Assembly (NCBI RefSeq): GCF_900115085.1
Contig: NZ_FOVF01000034.1
Coordinates: 1 to 51,527, forward strand
Origin: Dokdonella immobilis
GTDB lineage: Bacteria; Pseudomonadota; Gammaproteobacteria; Xanthomonadales; Rhodanobacteraceae
Direction: 5' to 3'
Length of the DNA stretch: 51,527 bases
The notes beneath the pieces are model-generated. The model had not been told where the DNA came from. It saw only the letters and a list, made by a program, of their open reading frames with translations, and did no database searches. The position numbers and the translations under genes are program-made. Every line of letters begins with the position of its first letter. Positions within the stretch are counted from its first letter, which is position 1. This document shows, piece by piece, positions 7,937 through 17,421 of this stretch.

Positions 7937-8280
7937 GCGATTTCCCCCAGGTCGGTACACACGCCTTGGACGGCACCAATACTCGCAAGGGGGCCCGCTT
8001 GCAAGCGGTATAGCGTAGCTGCGACGTTTTGGCCGCCTGGCCAGTATTTCGGGTGGGGTTCGATGGTATGGCCGGGTACCAGCGGGAAGGGGCCAGCCGC
8101 GAACCGTCCATGGCGGACTTCCGCACCCGGCTCGGGTTGGTCGGGCTGGAGGGACAGCACGGGTCATGGATGTTGTGCTTCTTTGCGAATCTCCCGCCCA
8201 TCGCCTGCGGGGCTTGCAGCCGGATGGCGGCGCCAATGGGCCCTTGATATCCACATGCCTTAGGGATTGGCTCCCGGCAT
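7937..8280. other. 344-base stretch, upstream region of the paralogue pair
   Basis: No gene could be supported. The stretch should carry the minus-strand promoter for the paralogue operon, but I could not pick a convincing -35/-10 pair. It borders the degraded plus-strand frame beginning around 8281. Confidence 0.4.
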
Positions 8281-8700
8281 GTGGACACGGTTGACGAGCT
8301 GCTCTCCAGGGGGAGCTCGATCTCATTTCCGATGCCACCTTGCGGGCAGGTCTGGCCGCTTGCCGCGATACGGTGGCCGTCATCCGTGGCGACATCGAGA
8401 TGATGGTGGATGATAGCTCCCAGCACATGCTGGCGGTCGTTCGCCACGTCCGCGTTGATCCCACCAGCGCCGTTCATGATGGCAGGACCGAGGCCGACAT
8501 GATGAATGCCGACCTGTTCGAGGTCCTGGAAAATCCCGCCGACTTGCACGCCGATCCGGAAGTCCTTGGCGCGCTCAGTGCCATTCGACGCAGCCAGGTC
8601 CACGCGCTGGGTAATCAGATCACCGTGCGCGAAGAGGTCGTTCGCCTGCGCGATCTGCTGAAGACGGTGCAAAGAACGACTTTCCCTGATCGGACTGATC
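8281..8700 (+). pseudogene. Degraded helical-protein gene with a frameshift
   Basis: A GTG at 8281 opens VDTVDELLS and then shifts near 8305 into a frame reading LQGELDLISDATLRAG. That frame continues through DIEMMVDDSSQ, ADLFEVLENPADLHADP and TVREEVVRLRDLLKTV. Composition and third-position GC look coding on this strand, while the opposite strand looks like an antisense shadow. No stop follows in a sensible place: the frame runs on into the signal peptide of the next gene. With a broken start and a missing end, a decayed gene is the best reading. I do not recognise the family, and it may be spurious. Confidence 0.35.
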
Positions 8701-8817
8701 CAAGGGCTCCGGGTCATGGGGGAGTTTTCGCGGGTACCGATCCTCGGGCATGCGTTGCAAAAGACAGTGATCAAGTATGCTCAGGCGGGCGACACCTACG
8801 TTCCCAGGGGAAACAAC

Positions 8818-10482
8818 ATGATCCATGTTCCAATGCGCCGTCTTCTTGCCACGTCCATCGTTGTTGCGTTCGGCGCTTCAAGTTCATTGCACGCACAGGT
8901 CTTCTATCAGAATTTCGATATCTCGGATCCGATGAATCCCAGACCCGGGTGCAATACCGGGGACTTCCCCGGTGGTGCGGGTACCTACCCGTTTCCGGTG
9001 GGCTGGGTCAAACGCAACGTCGACAATCGCGTCCCGGATGCTTCGGTCGCCTATGTCAATGAAGCCTGGGAAGTTCGCGAGGACTTCAACTTCGATGTCA
9101 CCGAGTGCGCGGCCTTCAGTACTTCGTGGTACTCGCCAGCCGGTGCGGCGAACGACTGGATGTGGACACCCCTGATTTCCGTTCCGGCCGGGTCTGCCAC
9201 GTTGTCGTGGCGAGCCGTAGCCTACGATCCGGCCTACCCGGATGGCTATGAAGTCCGTGTTATGCAGGCAGCGAATGGCCCGCCGACCGGCGGCACGGGC
9301 ACCATCGGCAACCAGATCACCAACAGCACGACGTTGTTTTCGGTGGCCGCCGAACAGTCCGCCTGGACGCAGCATGCCGTGGGTCTTTCTGGGTTCGGCG
9401 GACAACAGGTCTATTTCGGATTCCGCAACAACTCGAACGACAAATTCCTGTTGATCATCGACGACGTCAAGGTCGTCGATGCCACGCCCAACTTGTCGGC
9501 GAGCGTGGCGGCAGTCAGCTCGCCCTATCCACGCGTTTCCGAGGGCACTCAGGTCGATGCCCGGCTTGGGGTCAGAGCGCTGAACGTCGGTGGCGCGGAT
9601 CTGACCGATGTCGTCGCGACAGCCACGATCAAGCGCGATGGCGTGGCATTCGGGACGCCGATCATCTCCGACGTCATTGCCTCCTTGCCGATCGGTGCCG
9701 CTCAACCGGTCACGTTTCCGATCGGCCATACCTTCGATGGCAATGGTGTCTGGTCGATCGAATACAGCTTGAGCTCGGCCCAATCGTCCTCGGAAATCAG
9801 TCTGCTCGACAACGTGATCGAGTCGGTTCCAACGGCTGTCGGTGGCAACGAATTCGCACGGCACGAGCTGCCGCCGACTTCGGTGCTGGGCATTGGCGCC
9901 GGCAGTGGCGGGGAAATCGGCGTGCAGTTCGATTTGCAGACGACGTCGACATTCGAAGGCATTCGTTTTGCCATGAATGCCGTCGAGCCCGCGGTTCCGC
10001 CCGATCCGGAATGGGCCGGACGCAACCTGGTCGCCAACCTGAGGGAATTCGACACGTCGACCGGCAAGCCGGGCAGCCTGCTGGCCTCGACGACTCCTGT
10101 GCTGAGCACGAACGCTGGTGGCGCTTATGACGCGCCATTTTCCGGAGGAGCCCAGGTTCTGGTGCCGGGGAGATACGTGATCACCGTGTCCGAGCCGATG
10201 AGTGGGCCGGCGATGCCCCTGTTCGTGAGCGCGCAGCGTTACGAGGCAGGTGCTGGATGGATCGACTGGCCAACCAATCCCCTCGGCGGATGGGCGCATC
10301 CCGAGGATTTCGGCAACCAGTATCTAATCACGCCGGACGTTTCGCTGCTCAGCGAATTTTCCCTGTTCAAGGATGGCTTCGAGACGGCCGATTCGCCTGC
10401 GGCAGCGCCGCGCATGGCGGCACCGACGCGGCCAACCCGAAGGGCCGCGCCGACGCAGCTCGTTCCGCGCGTTCCGCGCTGA
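8818..10482 (+). CDS. Secreted choice-of-anchor-J-like protein with internal GFE motif
   Basis: The 554-residue product has a signal peptide (MRRLLATSIVVAFGASSSLH, cut near HAQ). A jelly-roll domain (about 25-220) contains FYQNFDIS, GWVKRNVD, WMWTPLISVPAGSATLSW, YEVRVM and DDVKVVD. This is the pattern of choice-of-anchor J/cleaved-adhesin modules, which bind carbohydrate or mediate adhesion. A CARDB-like region (about 220-320) and a further beta region follow. Near the end it reads LLSEFSLFKDGFE, the GFE-type signature, here followed by about 32 Ala/Pro/Arg-rich residues. The start at 8818 follows AGGGGA. The sulfotransferase gene begins 18 bases after the stop, so the two are probably co-transcribed. 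Confidence 0.8.
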   Translation: MIHVPMRRLLATSIVVAFGASSSLHAQVFYQNFDISDPMNPRPGCNTGDFPGGAGTYPFPVGWVKRNVDNRVPDASVAYVNEAWEVREDFNFDVTECAAFSTSWYSPAGAANDWMWTPLISVPAGSATLSWRAVAYDPAYPDGYEVRVMQAANGPPTGGTGTIGNQITNSTTLFSVAAEQSAWTQHAVGLSGFGGQQVYFGFRNNSNDKFLLIIDDVKVVDATPNLSASVAAVSSPYPRVSEGTQVDARLGVRALNVGGADLTDVVATATIKRDGVAFGTPIISDVIASLPIGAAQPVTFPIGHTFDGNGVWSIEYSLSSAQSSSEISLLDNVIESVPTAVGGNEFARHELPPTSVLGIGAGSGGEIGVQFDLQTTSTFEGIRFAMNAVEPAVPPDPEWAGRNLVANLREFDTSTGKPGSLLASTTPVLSTNAGGAYDAPFSGGAQVLVPGRYVITVSEPMSGPAMPLFVSAQRYEAGAGWIDWPTNPLGGWAHPEDFGNQYLITPDVSLLSEFSLFKDGFETADSPAAAPRMAAPTRPTRRAAPTQLVPRVPR

Positions 10483-10500
10483 CACGGACATCCACGGCGG

Positions 10501-12093
10501 ATGCCGAGCGTCGAGCGCTACCGGAGCCGCCTCGAGCGTCACATGGCCGAGGGGCGGACCGAGCAGGCCCTGGAAGTGCTTGCGTTGTGGCGAGCAGGCC
10601 ATCCAGGCCTGCTCGAGCCGGAATTGGTGCTCGCGCGTATCGAACAGCTCCAGGGTCGCTACTGCCAGGCGCGTGCCCGCGCGCTGAATGCCGTGGCGAC
10701 GCTGGAGTGTCCAGGCGCACTCGCCCTCGATGTCGTCAATTGCCTGCGGGTGTTCATTGCGCACGATGCGCTGGATACATGGATCGCCTCGTTCCCCGCC
10801 CGGGCTGCGGTGCCTGCCGAGGACCAGGCGCGGATCGCGGCCGCGCTCAGTTCGATCGGATTGCATGCCCCGGCCCTCGACTGGGTGGAGGAATCCGTCG
10901 CGAAGTCACCTTCGAGCGGCATCTGTCGGGTCAATCGGGCTTTGATCCGCAGCTACGCTGGTGACTTTGACGGTGCACGCGCCGACCTCGACCAGGTCGT
11001 TGATGGGCCAGAGGATTCGGCTACCGCGCACTGGTTGCTGGCTCGCCTCGACACGCAGGATCCGGAACCTGGGCGTGTCGAACGCCTGCGTCGACGCATC
11101 GCGACGTGCGCGCGCGCGGCGGACAGTGCGCTGCTTCAGTTCGCCTTGTTCCAGGAACTCGACCGTGCCGGCGATGTGGGCGCTGCCTGGCAGGCGTTGA
11201 TGGAAGGCTGTCGTCAGGCCCGCAAGCAAGCGGCGTACGATCCCGTCGCGAGCGAGCGACTCTTTGCCGCGCTCAGGAAACGGTTTCCGTTGGCCCGGTC
11301 GCCCGCGGCGCACGTCAGCCGTGATCCGGTTCCGATCTTCATCGTCGGCATGCACCGATCGGGCACGACACTGCTCGAGCGCATGCTCGCCGCCCATCCG
11401 GGTGTATTCGCCTACGGTGAATCGCAGCGGTTGAGCGGCGCGCTGCGCCAGGCGGCCGATCACGGGTGCCAGCCGCTGCTCGATGAAGTCCTGATCAGTC
11501 GCGCATCGAGCATGGACACGCGGCAGGTTTCGACCTGCTATTTCGCCGAGGGCCGGCGCCGCATCGGCGCCGCGAGTCATGTGACCGACAAGTTGCCCGG
11601 CAACTTCCAGCTGATCGGATTCATCCATGACGCGATGCCGCAGGCACGAGTGATCCACCTTCGCCGTGATCCGATGGATCTTTGCTTTGCCAATCTGCGT
11701 GAACTGTTTTCCGATTCGGTCAGTTACAGCTACACCATCGAGGATCTGGCGCATTTCCACGCGCACTACGTCGAACTGATGCGCCACTGGCAGCGCAGTT
11801 TCCCCGGTTTCGTGCTCGACGTGGATTATGAAGACCTCGTGACCAACCCCGAGCAGGTCAGCCGCAGGGTCTTCGAGTTCTGCGGACTGGACTGGACACC
11901 GGCGGCGCTCGAGCCGTCAGCATCGTCCGATTCACCGGTCAATACCCTCAGTTCGATGCAGGTGCGCCGCCCGATCCATTCGCGCAGTATCGGCCGCTGG
12001 AAGCCCTATGCCAAATGGCTGGGTCCGCTGCAGACGCTGCTGGATTGTCGGTCATCCGGATTCCAGCGGGAGCCTGGACCAGAACCGGGTTGA
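10501..12093 (+). CDS. TPR-repeat sulfotransferase
   Basis: The 530-residue product combines a helical TPR-like N-terminal half (about 1-270) with a PAPS-dependent sulfotransferase domain (about 275-500). The 5'-phosphosulfate loop is GMHRSGTTLLERML (283 on). The 3'-phosphate-binding segment is HLRRDPMDLCFANL (386 on). A conserved DYEDLVTNPE lies further along. This resembles TPR-containing bacterial sulfotransferases and, distantly, tyrosylprotein sulfotransferases. It should transfer sulfate from PAPS to a hydroxyl group on a sugar, peptide or small molecule. No membrane segment is evident. Its place directly behind a secreted adhesin-like gene hints that it may modify that protein or a surface glycan, which is inference. 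The ATG at 10501 follows a weak GGCGG. Confidence 0.85.
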   Translation: MPSVERYRSRLERHMAEGRTEQALEVLALWRAGHPGLLEPELVLARIEQLQGRYCQARARALNAVATLECPGALALDVVNCLRVFIAHDALDTWIASFPARAAVPAEDQARIAAALSSIGLHAPALDWVEESVAKSPSSGICRVNRALIRSYAGDFDGARADLDQVVDGPEDSATAHWLLARLDTQDPEPGRVERLRRRIATCARAADSALLQFALFQELDRAGDVGAAWQALMEGCRQARKQAAYDPVASERLFAALRKRFPLARSPAAHVSRDPVPIFIVGMHRSGTTLLERMLAAHPGVFAYGESQRLSGALRQAADHGCQPLLDEVLISRASSMDTRQVSTCYFAEGRRRIGAASHVTDKLPGNFQLIGFIHDAMPQARVIHLRRDPMDLCFANLRELFSDSVSYSYTIEDLAHFHAHYVELMRHWQRSFPGFVLDVDYEDLVTNPEQVSRRVFEFCGLDWTPAALEPSASSDSPVNTLSSMQVRRPIHSRSIGRWKPYAKWLGPLQTLLDCRSSGFQREPGPEPG

Positions 12094-12148
12094 ACGCTGG
12101 ACGGATCGTCGCCACGTCAGCAAGTCCATTCCTCCCAAGGAGATTGCG

Positions 12149-12820
12149 ATGGCTACCATCCTTGTCACGGGCGCCAACCGCGGCATTGGCCTGGCGTTGG
12201 CGAAGCGATACCGCGAACGCGGCGATGACGTGATTGGCGTGTGCCGCGAAGGCAGCGAAGCACTGGCGGCGAGCGGCGCGCGCGTCGAGGCCGGTGTCGA
12301 CGTCACCGACGGCGCGGTGCTTGCCGCACTGGCCACGCGCCTCGGCGAAACCCGCATCGATGTCTTGATATGTAACGCCGGCATCCTGTCGAAGGAATCC
12401 CTGGGCGAGATCGACGAGGATGGGTTCGAACGCATGCGCCGGCAGTTCGAGGTCAATTCGCTCGGACCCCTGCGTACGGTGCAGGCCTTGTCCGGTCACC
12501 TGGCCAGTGGCGCCAAGGTCGGCATCATCACCAGTCGCATGGGTTCGGTGGCAGACAACGGGTCGGGCGGCTTCTATGGCTACCGGGCGTCCAAGGCGGC
12601 GGTGAATGCGATCGGCAAGTCCCTGGCGCTCGATCTCAAGGACCGAGGTATTGCGGTGATACTGCTGCACCCGGGATACGTCGCGACCGAGATGGTAGGT
12701 GGCGGCGGTGACATCAGTCCGGATGCGGCCGCTGCACAACTGGTCGAACGCCTCGATGCGCTGACACTTGCCGAGACTGGCAGCTTTCGCCATGCAAAGG
12801 GCGCCGCGCTGCCCTGGTAG
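12149..12820 (+). CDS. Short-chain dehydrogenase/reductase
   Basis: The 223-residue product starts MATILVTGANRGIGLALAKR, with the cofactor motif TGxxxGIG at residues 7-14. The structural NAG is in VLICNAGIL, a serine sits in GIITSRMGSV, and the catalytic pair is in YGYRASK. The length and the C-terminal PGYVATEM match classical SDRs of the C-factor/sniffer type, NAD(P)-dependent and cytosolic. AAGGAG eight bases before the ATG fixes the start; an in-frame extension further up overlaps the sulfotransferase and was not used. Its substrate is unknown. It is convergent with the diguanylate cyclase gene. Confidence 0.88.
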   Translation: MATILVTGANRGIGLALAKRYRERGDDVIGVCREGSEALAASGARVEAGVDVTDGAVLAALATRLGETRIDVLICNAGILSKESLGEIDEDGFERMRRQFEVNSLGPLRTVQALSGHLASGAKVGIITSRMGSVADNGSGGFYGYRASKAAVNAIGKSLALDLKDRGIAVILLHPGYVATEMVGGGGDISPDAAAAQLVERLDALTLAETGSFRHAKGAALPW

Positions 12821-12847
12821 CCGAAGCGCAGCTTGCGGGACCCCAGA

Positions 12848-13942
12848 CTAGCAAACCAACCTGTCAGGTCCGAGGCGGGTGGCCAGATCGATCGGGCGTT
12901 CGTTGGCGGACAGTGCGCTCGGTGCGCCTGCCGAGGCGAGGAGATTGTCATTGGCGGGGCGCGACACGCCATCGACTATCGAACGGTTTCGTCCCTCGCG
13001 CTTGGCTCGGTACATGGCGGCGTCGGCGCGTTCGCGCCACTGGCGTTCGCTTTCATTCGCGCGCAGGAGGCTGCCGCCGAACGATGCAGTTATCGGAAAT
13101 TCGCCGCAGCGTACTTCGCGCATCAGGCTCTCGCGGACCTTCTCGGCAATCTCCCACAGTGCCTGCGCGTCGGCATCCGGAATGAGCAACGCGAATTCCT
13201 CGCCACCGAGACGAAACAGTCTGTCGGCCCGGCGTGTGATGCGGCGAACCACGCTGGCGACCTGGACCAGTACGTGGTCACCGGCCTCGTGACCGAAGCG
13301 GTCATTGACCTGCTTGAAATGGTCGAGATCGAACGTGATCAGACCGAGCGGCTTCCGGCTGCGAGCGCTCTCTGCCAAGGCGGCATTGATCTGCGCCCCC
13401 ATGGCGCGGCGGTTTCCGGCGCCGGTCAGGGGGTCCAGCGTCGCCAGGTTTTCGAGTTGCTGGCGCTGGACGTCGGTGCGCCAGGCAAACGCGAACGAAA
13501 ACAGGCTGACGACCACGCTCGATCCGACGAACGCGGCCTTGTGGGCCAACTCGGGCAATGCCAGTGGACTCGCCGCAACGGCAGCGATCGCACATGTGGA
13601 AATCAGGACGGCGCGCAGGCGCTCGATAAGGAGGAAGTTCGAGAGCAGCACGGCGTACATCCACAGTGAACCCGCCGTGCCGGCCACATAGGCGATCGCG
13701 ATGCAGCCGATCGAGTAGGTCACGGCGAGGAACAGCGATGCCCCCTGCGTACGGCCGCTGACATAGGCATGAACCGCGCCGAGCGAGATGCAGGCGACAA
13801 TCAGCAAGTCGATCAGGGCGGCAAGGTTCTGGCCGGAAAGGAAGCGGTATGCCGCAAACGGGAGGATCATCACGTTGGTGATCACACCGAACGTGACGAC
13901 GAGGGCGAGATTGAAGTCCTGGCGAATCCGTTTCATCCACAT
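12848..13942 (-). CDS. Membrane-bound diguanylate cyclase (GGDEF)
   Basis: The 364-residue product has an N-terminal membrane region of about six helices (roughly residues 10-155), a short linker and a GGDEF domain (about 165-325). The active-site motif is GGEEF (246-250), an accepted active variant. An inhibitory I-site RxxD is present at R237-D240, exactly five residues upstream. FDLDHFKQVNDRFGH supplies the metal and nucleotide contacts. It should make cyclic di-GMP from two GTP at the inner membrane, with product feedback. No recognised sensor domain is visible, so the membrane part may itself sense a signal. The start at 13942 (MWMKRI) gives the most natural membrane topology. The C-terminal 40 residues are low-complexity. 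Confidence 0.9.
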   Translation of the reverse strand: MWMKRIRQDFNLALVVTFGVITNVMILPFAAYRFLSGQNLAALIDLLIVACISLGAVHAYVSGRTQGASLFLAVTYSIGCIAIAYVAGTAGSLWMYAVLLSNFLLIERLRAVLISTCAIAAVAASPLALPELAHKAAFVGSSVVVSLFSFAFAWRTDVQRQQLENLATLDPLTGAGNRRAMGAQINAALAESARSRKPLGLITFDLDHFKQVNDRFGHEAGDHVLVQVASVVRRITRRADRLFRLGGEEFALLIPDADAQALWEIAEKVRESLMREVRCGEFPITASFGGSLLRANESERQWRERADAAMYRAKREGRNRSIVDGVSRPANDNLLASAGAPSALSANERPIDLATRLGPDRLVC

Positions 13943-14038
13943 GTGAGTAGCCTGCCTGGAGGGCCCATGATCGATCGGGGCCTGCCTGGCACCTGCATCA
14001 TCCGGGCCATCCGAGCCCGGCAAAACGTGCACTGGTGC

Positions 14039-14576
14039 TCAACTTGCGATGAAACGCCGCGCAGATGGGGCCATCAGGGTTCCCTGTGGTTGGCGGCACG
14101 CCTCCGATGCCTGTTCAGCGCAGGCATGCGAGCGGCGCACCGGGGCCAGCGCCCGGGCATCGACGAGTCTGTCTTCTATCCAGGCGGTGGAATTCGCCGT
14201 CGATGCCGCACGTTCCGGCGGGTCGGGCCGTGCTGGGCGAGGCTGCCGATCGGGCAGCTGTAGCCGCACTCGGTCTGCAAGATCAGATCGCGAACCCTGG
14301 CGCGCAAGGCGAAGACGCGCTCGATAGGGTCCGCGACGTCGTTCCAAGCCGGCGCCAGCAGAATCCGGTCGACGCCGCGGTGGTGGAGATCCAGGACAGC
14401 GAGCAGCACGTCCTGCTTGCCGGAAAGGAAATGTAGGAGGCTGCCGCGAAGCATGTCGCCACGCTTGAGCAGGAAGGCGATCGTGGTCGACTGATGGTCC
14501 CTCTCGCGCAACAGCCCCTTTGCGAAGAGCACGATGCGCTGCCGTGAGGCGGGCCCGAATCGATTTGCTCGCTCAT
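14039..14576 (-). pseudogene. Frameshifted TetR/AcrR-family regulator remnant
   Basis: Pieces of one TetR protein lie in different frames. From 14576 an ATG reads MSEQIDSGP. The next frame gives SRQRIVLFAKGLLRERDHQS, then GDMLRGSLLHFLSGKQDVLL (the DNA-binding region) and later QTECGYSCPIGSLA, a hallmark of the YcdC/AcrR group. Sequence then moves to IDGEFHR in another frame and to WIEDRLVDARALAP in a third. At least two, probably three, frameshifts are needed, so no functional repressor can be made. It faces away from the M23-domain gene, which it may once have adjoined as a regulator. Confidence 0.65.
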
Positions 14577-14796
14577 TCAATTCAGCCTGTCCCGAGGTGA
14601 ATGAGCCATCGACCGGCCTGCAGTCCGTGCGTCGGCGCACGCATCCCTCCTTCCGCAGTCGACATGGGCGAGAGACAGGCTCGATCGAGCCCGATGACCG
14701 CCGCGGGTCTCGAGCGGCCTGCCTGGCCCCTATTGCCGCCGGTTTGCGTGTGAACAGCCAGGAACACCGGGTTCCGTTTCTGGCAAGGGTGCAAGC

Positions 14797-17421
14797 ATGA
14801 ATGTTCGACCGTTGGTATCGATGATCGCCTTGGCTGCCGGCGGGTTCGTGCAGGCGCAAAGCGGCACCGGATCCACCTGGGACACGTTCGGTCCGGACCG
14901 GGCCAGCGGTGTCTTCCTCAACATCACGCGCGAACATCTGAGCAGCCAGAATGCGTATGGCATTGCCGTGGACCATCAGCAGCGCCTGCTCGTGCTCAAC
15001 GAGTGGCGCGAGACCGGAAACAGCAACGTCGACTGTGCGGTGACCCGGCACCTGGTCAATGCACGCCTGCTCGACATGAGCTACACGGGGCCGGACGAAC
15101 TCGAAGGTACCCGGCGCGTGGCGGCCGACATGGGCGGCAACGATGTCGATCTGTGCACGGCGATCGACGTCGACGCGAGCAATCGGGCCGTGATTTCCGG
15201 GTGGGGCGCGTCCAGCAGCGGACTCAGCGGCTTCCTCGTGCGGTTGACGTCGAGCGGCGCCTACGACACGAGCTTTTCGTCGGACGGCAAGCTCGCGCTA
15301 TCCAACGTTTCGCCCTTCCTGGGGCTGCAGACCCGGCTCAACCATGTGCTCGCCGTTGGCAACAACGTGCTGGCCTGCGGTTGGGTGGAGCGCGGTGCGA
15401 GCCGCAACATGCTGATCGTGAGATTCAATGCGAGCGGCCAACTCGATACGGGCTTCCGCGGAACCGGCCATGTCGAGATCGACTTCAATGTCGCCGGCGA
15501 TCGCAGCGACGGCTGCTCACGGTTGGTCGTGCTGCCCAACGGCAACATCGTCGCCGGGGGCATCGTCACCGATTCCGGCGGAGACCAATCCTACGGCCTG
15601 ACCCAACTGACTTCGGCCGGCAATTTCGTGAGCGGATTCGGCAACCAGGGGCGACTGATCGTCGACGACGGCAGTGCGCTGGCGGCGACTCCGACCCTCA
15701 ACGACATCGCCTGGGATGCTGGCCGCAGCCGCCTGATGGTCGCCTGCGGCCTCGATTTCAGTGCGGGCCTCGAACCGTCCGGCTGCGTGCTCGCCATCCG
15801 TGGCAGCAGTGGCACGCTCGATTCCGCCTTCGATGGCGATGGACGCAAGGCGTTCCGCTTCTCGAGTTTCGGCAGCGGGGCGCCACGCGAATCCGGGGGA
15901 ACACGCGTGCGGCGACTGCTGATGCGCGACGATGGCAGCTTCTATCTGCTCGGAACGCACTACAACAGCGAAAACGATGCAACGACTTACGGCAGCAGCG
16001 ATGCGGCGACGATGCGTTTCGAAGCCGACGGCAGCGTCGTCGAATCCGGCAGCGACGCCTATTCGAGTGACGGCATCGCGTTCCATACGCTTGCTGAAGT
16101 GACCCAGGGAGGTGTCAGCGATGCGACCCGCTTTCGCGTTGCCGAAGCGATGGTCGATGCCATCCTCTATCACGGCAACCTGCTGTTCGTGGCGGACCGC
16201 GAGCGCTACCCGAGTTTCGTGTTCGATCACGATGGCGATGGAAACCTGAATGAACCCGGCCCGATCGCGCCAGTGATTGCGGCAATCACCACCGAGCACC
16301 TCTTCGGCGCCGATTTCGACTACGACGGCATACCGCCCTCCGCCTCGGCCACTCCTGCGGTGCAGACGCCGATCGGCCTCGGCAATTATTGCAGCGTGCG
16401 CAACGCGAGCGGCGGGGGATTCGGACTGTTGCCGCAGGGCACCGGTAGCGATCCCTGCCAGGTATTCCTCGACAGCAATCCGACCGCCATCATCGAACGA
16501 TCCGGCATGTATTGGCTGGCCGGACTGAATTGGGTGATCGGCACCTGCAGCGGTAATTTCATCACCCTGCGGGGCGGCAACGGCACGCAGCCCTTCGACC
16601 AGGCGTTTGCCGACGCGGCGGGCCGCAGCAATTGCGTTTTCACGGCGACCGCTGGCAAACTTCCGATCTTTTCGCGACCGTACAGCGGTTCGCACTCCGG
16701 AATCGGCAACACCCAGGCATTCAACCACGATCCGTACAACATACCGGTCGATGTAACCGACTTCGGCCAGCCTGCGGGAACCTACGACGCCTGCGCGATC
16801 GACAATCGCGGTCGCCAGCGCAGCGTCGGCAATCCGAATGCGGTCCCCTCGACCTGCAACTACGACAATTCCGGGGTCAATGAGCCGGCCGTCGATATCG
16901 ATGTGACCAGCTCGCGCTATGTGGTGGCCACCGCTTCGGGGCGGGTCAGCATGGCCGTCCCGAGGCACGTCCCGCCGTACGCGCCGGCAGGCATGGATCC
17001 CTATCAGCGCGAGGTCTTCGTGCGTCACCAGGTCGGTGGGGGACGCTACGCGGAAATCTTCACGACCTATTACGCGCACATGCAGGATACGGCGGTGCGT
17101 CGCGGTGACGTGGTCAGCGCCGGCACGATCCTGGGAAGGGTCGGCACCACGGGTGCCTCGACCGGCGAGCACCTGCACCTGTCGGTGGTTCGCCATCGCA
17201 ACCTGTCCTTCCGCAGCACGTTCGAATTCCGCTTCGAAGGCGGACAGCACGATCGCGATGCCAGCGTCGCAACGGTAGACCCGTGGGGCTGGATGGCGCC
17301 GCAAGGCGTCGATCCCTGGGCCTGGCGTTTCCGCAACCATGCCAGCAACGCCTTGCTCGACGATGCGGGTGGGTTCAGTTCGCGTCTTTGGATTTCCGGG
17401 GAGGCACCGCCGTTGAACTGA
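14797..17421 (+). CDS. Secreted delta-60-repeat protein with degenerate M23 peptidase domain
   Basis: The 874-residue product has a signal peptide (MNVRPLVSMIALAAGGFVQAQ). The first half carries about five delta-60-type repeats, for example FLVRLTSSGAYDTSFSSDGK and IVRFNASGQLDTGFRGTG, as in predicted extracellular beta-propellers. The C-terminal part (about 640-830) is an M23/LytM domain: YYAHMQD (His761), GTILGRVGTTGASTGEHLHL with the HxH pair His792/His794, and NEPAVDID at 695-702. In active M23 enzymes the last segment reads HxxxD; here the histidine is Glu696, with Asp700 kept. Zinc binding may therefore be altered or lost, leaving a peptidoglycan-binding or structural role. The gene is monocistronic with no obvious partner. 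Confidence 0.82.
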   Translation: MNVRPLVSMIALAAGGFVQAQSGTGSTWDTFGPDRASGVFLNITREHLSSQNAYGIAVDHQQRLLVLNEWRETGNSNVDCAVTRHLVNARLLDMSYTGPDELEGTRRVAADMGGNDVDLCTAIDVDASNRAVISGWGASSSGLSGFLVRLTSSGAYDTSFSSDGKLALSNVSPFLGLQTRLNHVLAVGNNVLACGWVERGASRNMLIVRFNASGQLDTGFRGTGHVEIDFNVAGDRSDGCSRLVVLPNGNIVAGGIVTDSGGDQSYGLTQLTSAGNFVSGFGNQGRLIVDDGSALAATPTLNDIAWDAGRSRLMVACGLDFSAGLEPSGCVLAIRGSSGTLDSAFDGDGRKAFRFSSFGSGAPRESGGTRVRRLLMRDDGSFYLLGTHYNSENDATTYGSSDAATMRFEADGSVVESGSDAYSSDGIAFHTLAEVTQGGVSDATRFRVAEAMVDAILYHGNLLFVADRERYPSFVFDHDGDGNLNEPGPIAPVIAAITTEHLFGADFDYDGIPPSASATPAVQTPIGLGNYCSVRNASGGGFGLLPQGTGSDPCQVFLDSNPTAIIERSGMYWLAGLNWVIGTCSGNFITLRGGNGTQPFDQAFADAAGRSNCVFTATAGKLPIFSRPYSGSHSGIGNTQAFNHDPYNIPVDVTDFGQPAGTYDACAIDNRGRQRSVGNPNAVPSTCNYDNSGVNEPAVDIDVTSSRYVVATASGRVSMAVPRHVPPYAPAGMDPYQREVFVRHQVGGGRYAEIFTTYYAHMQDTAVRRGDVVSAGTILGRVGTTGASTGEHLHLSVVRHRNLSFRSTFEFRFEGGQHDRDASVATVDPWGWMAPQGVDPWAWRFRNHASNALLDDAGGFSSRLWISGEAPPLN

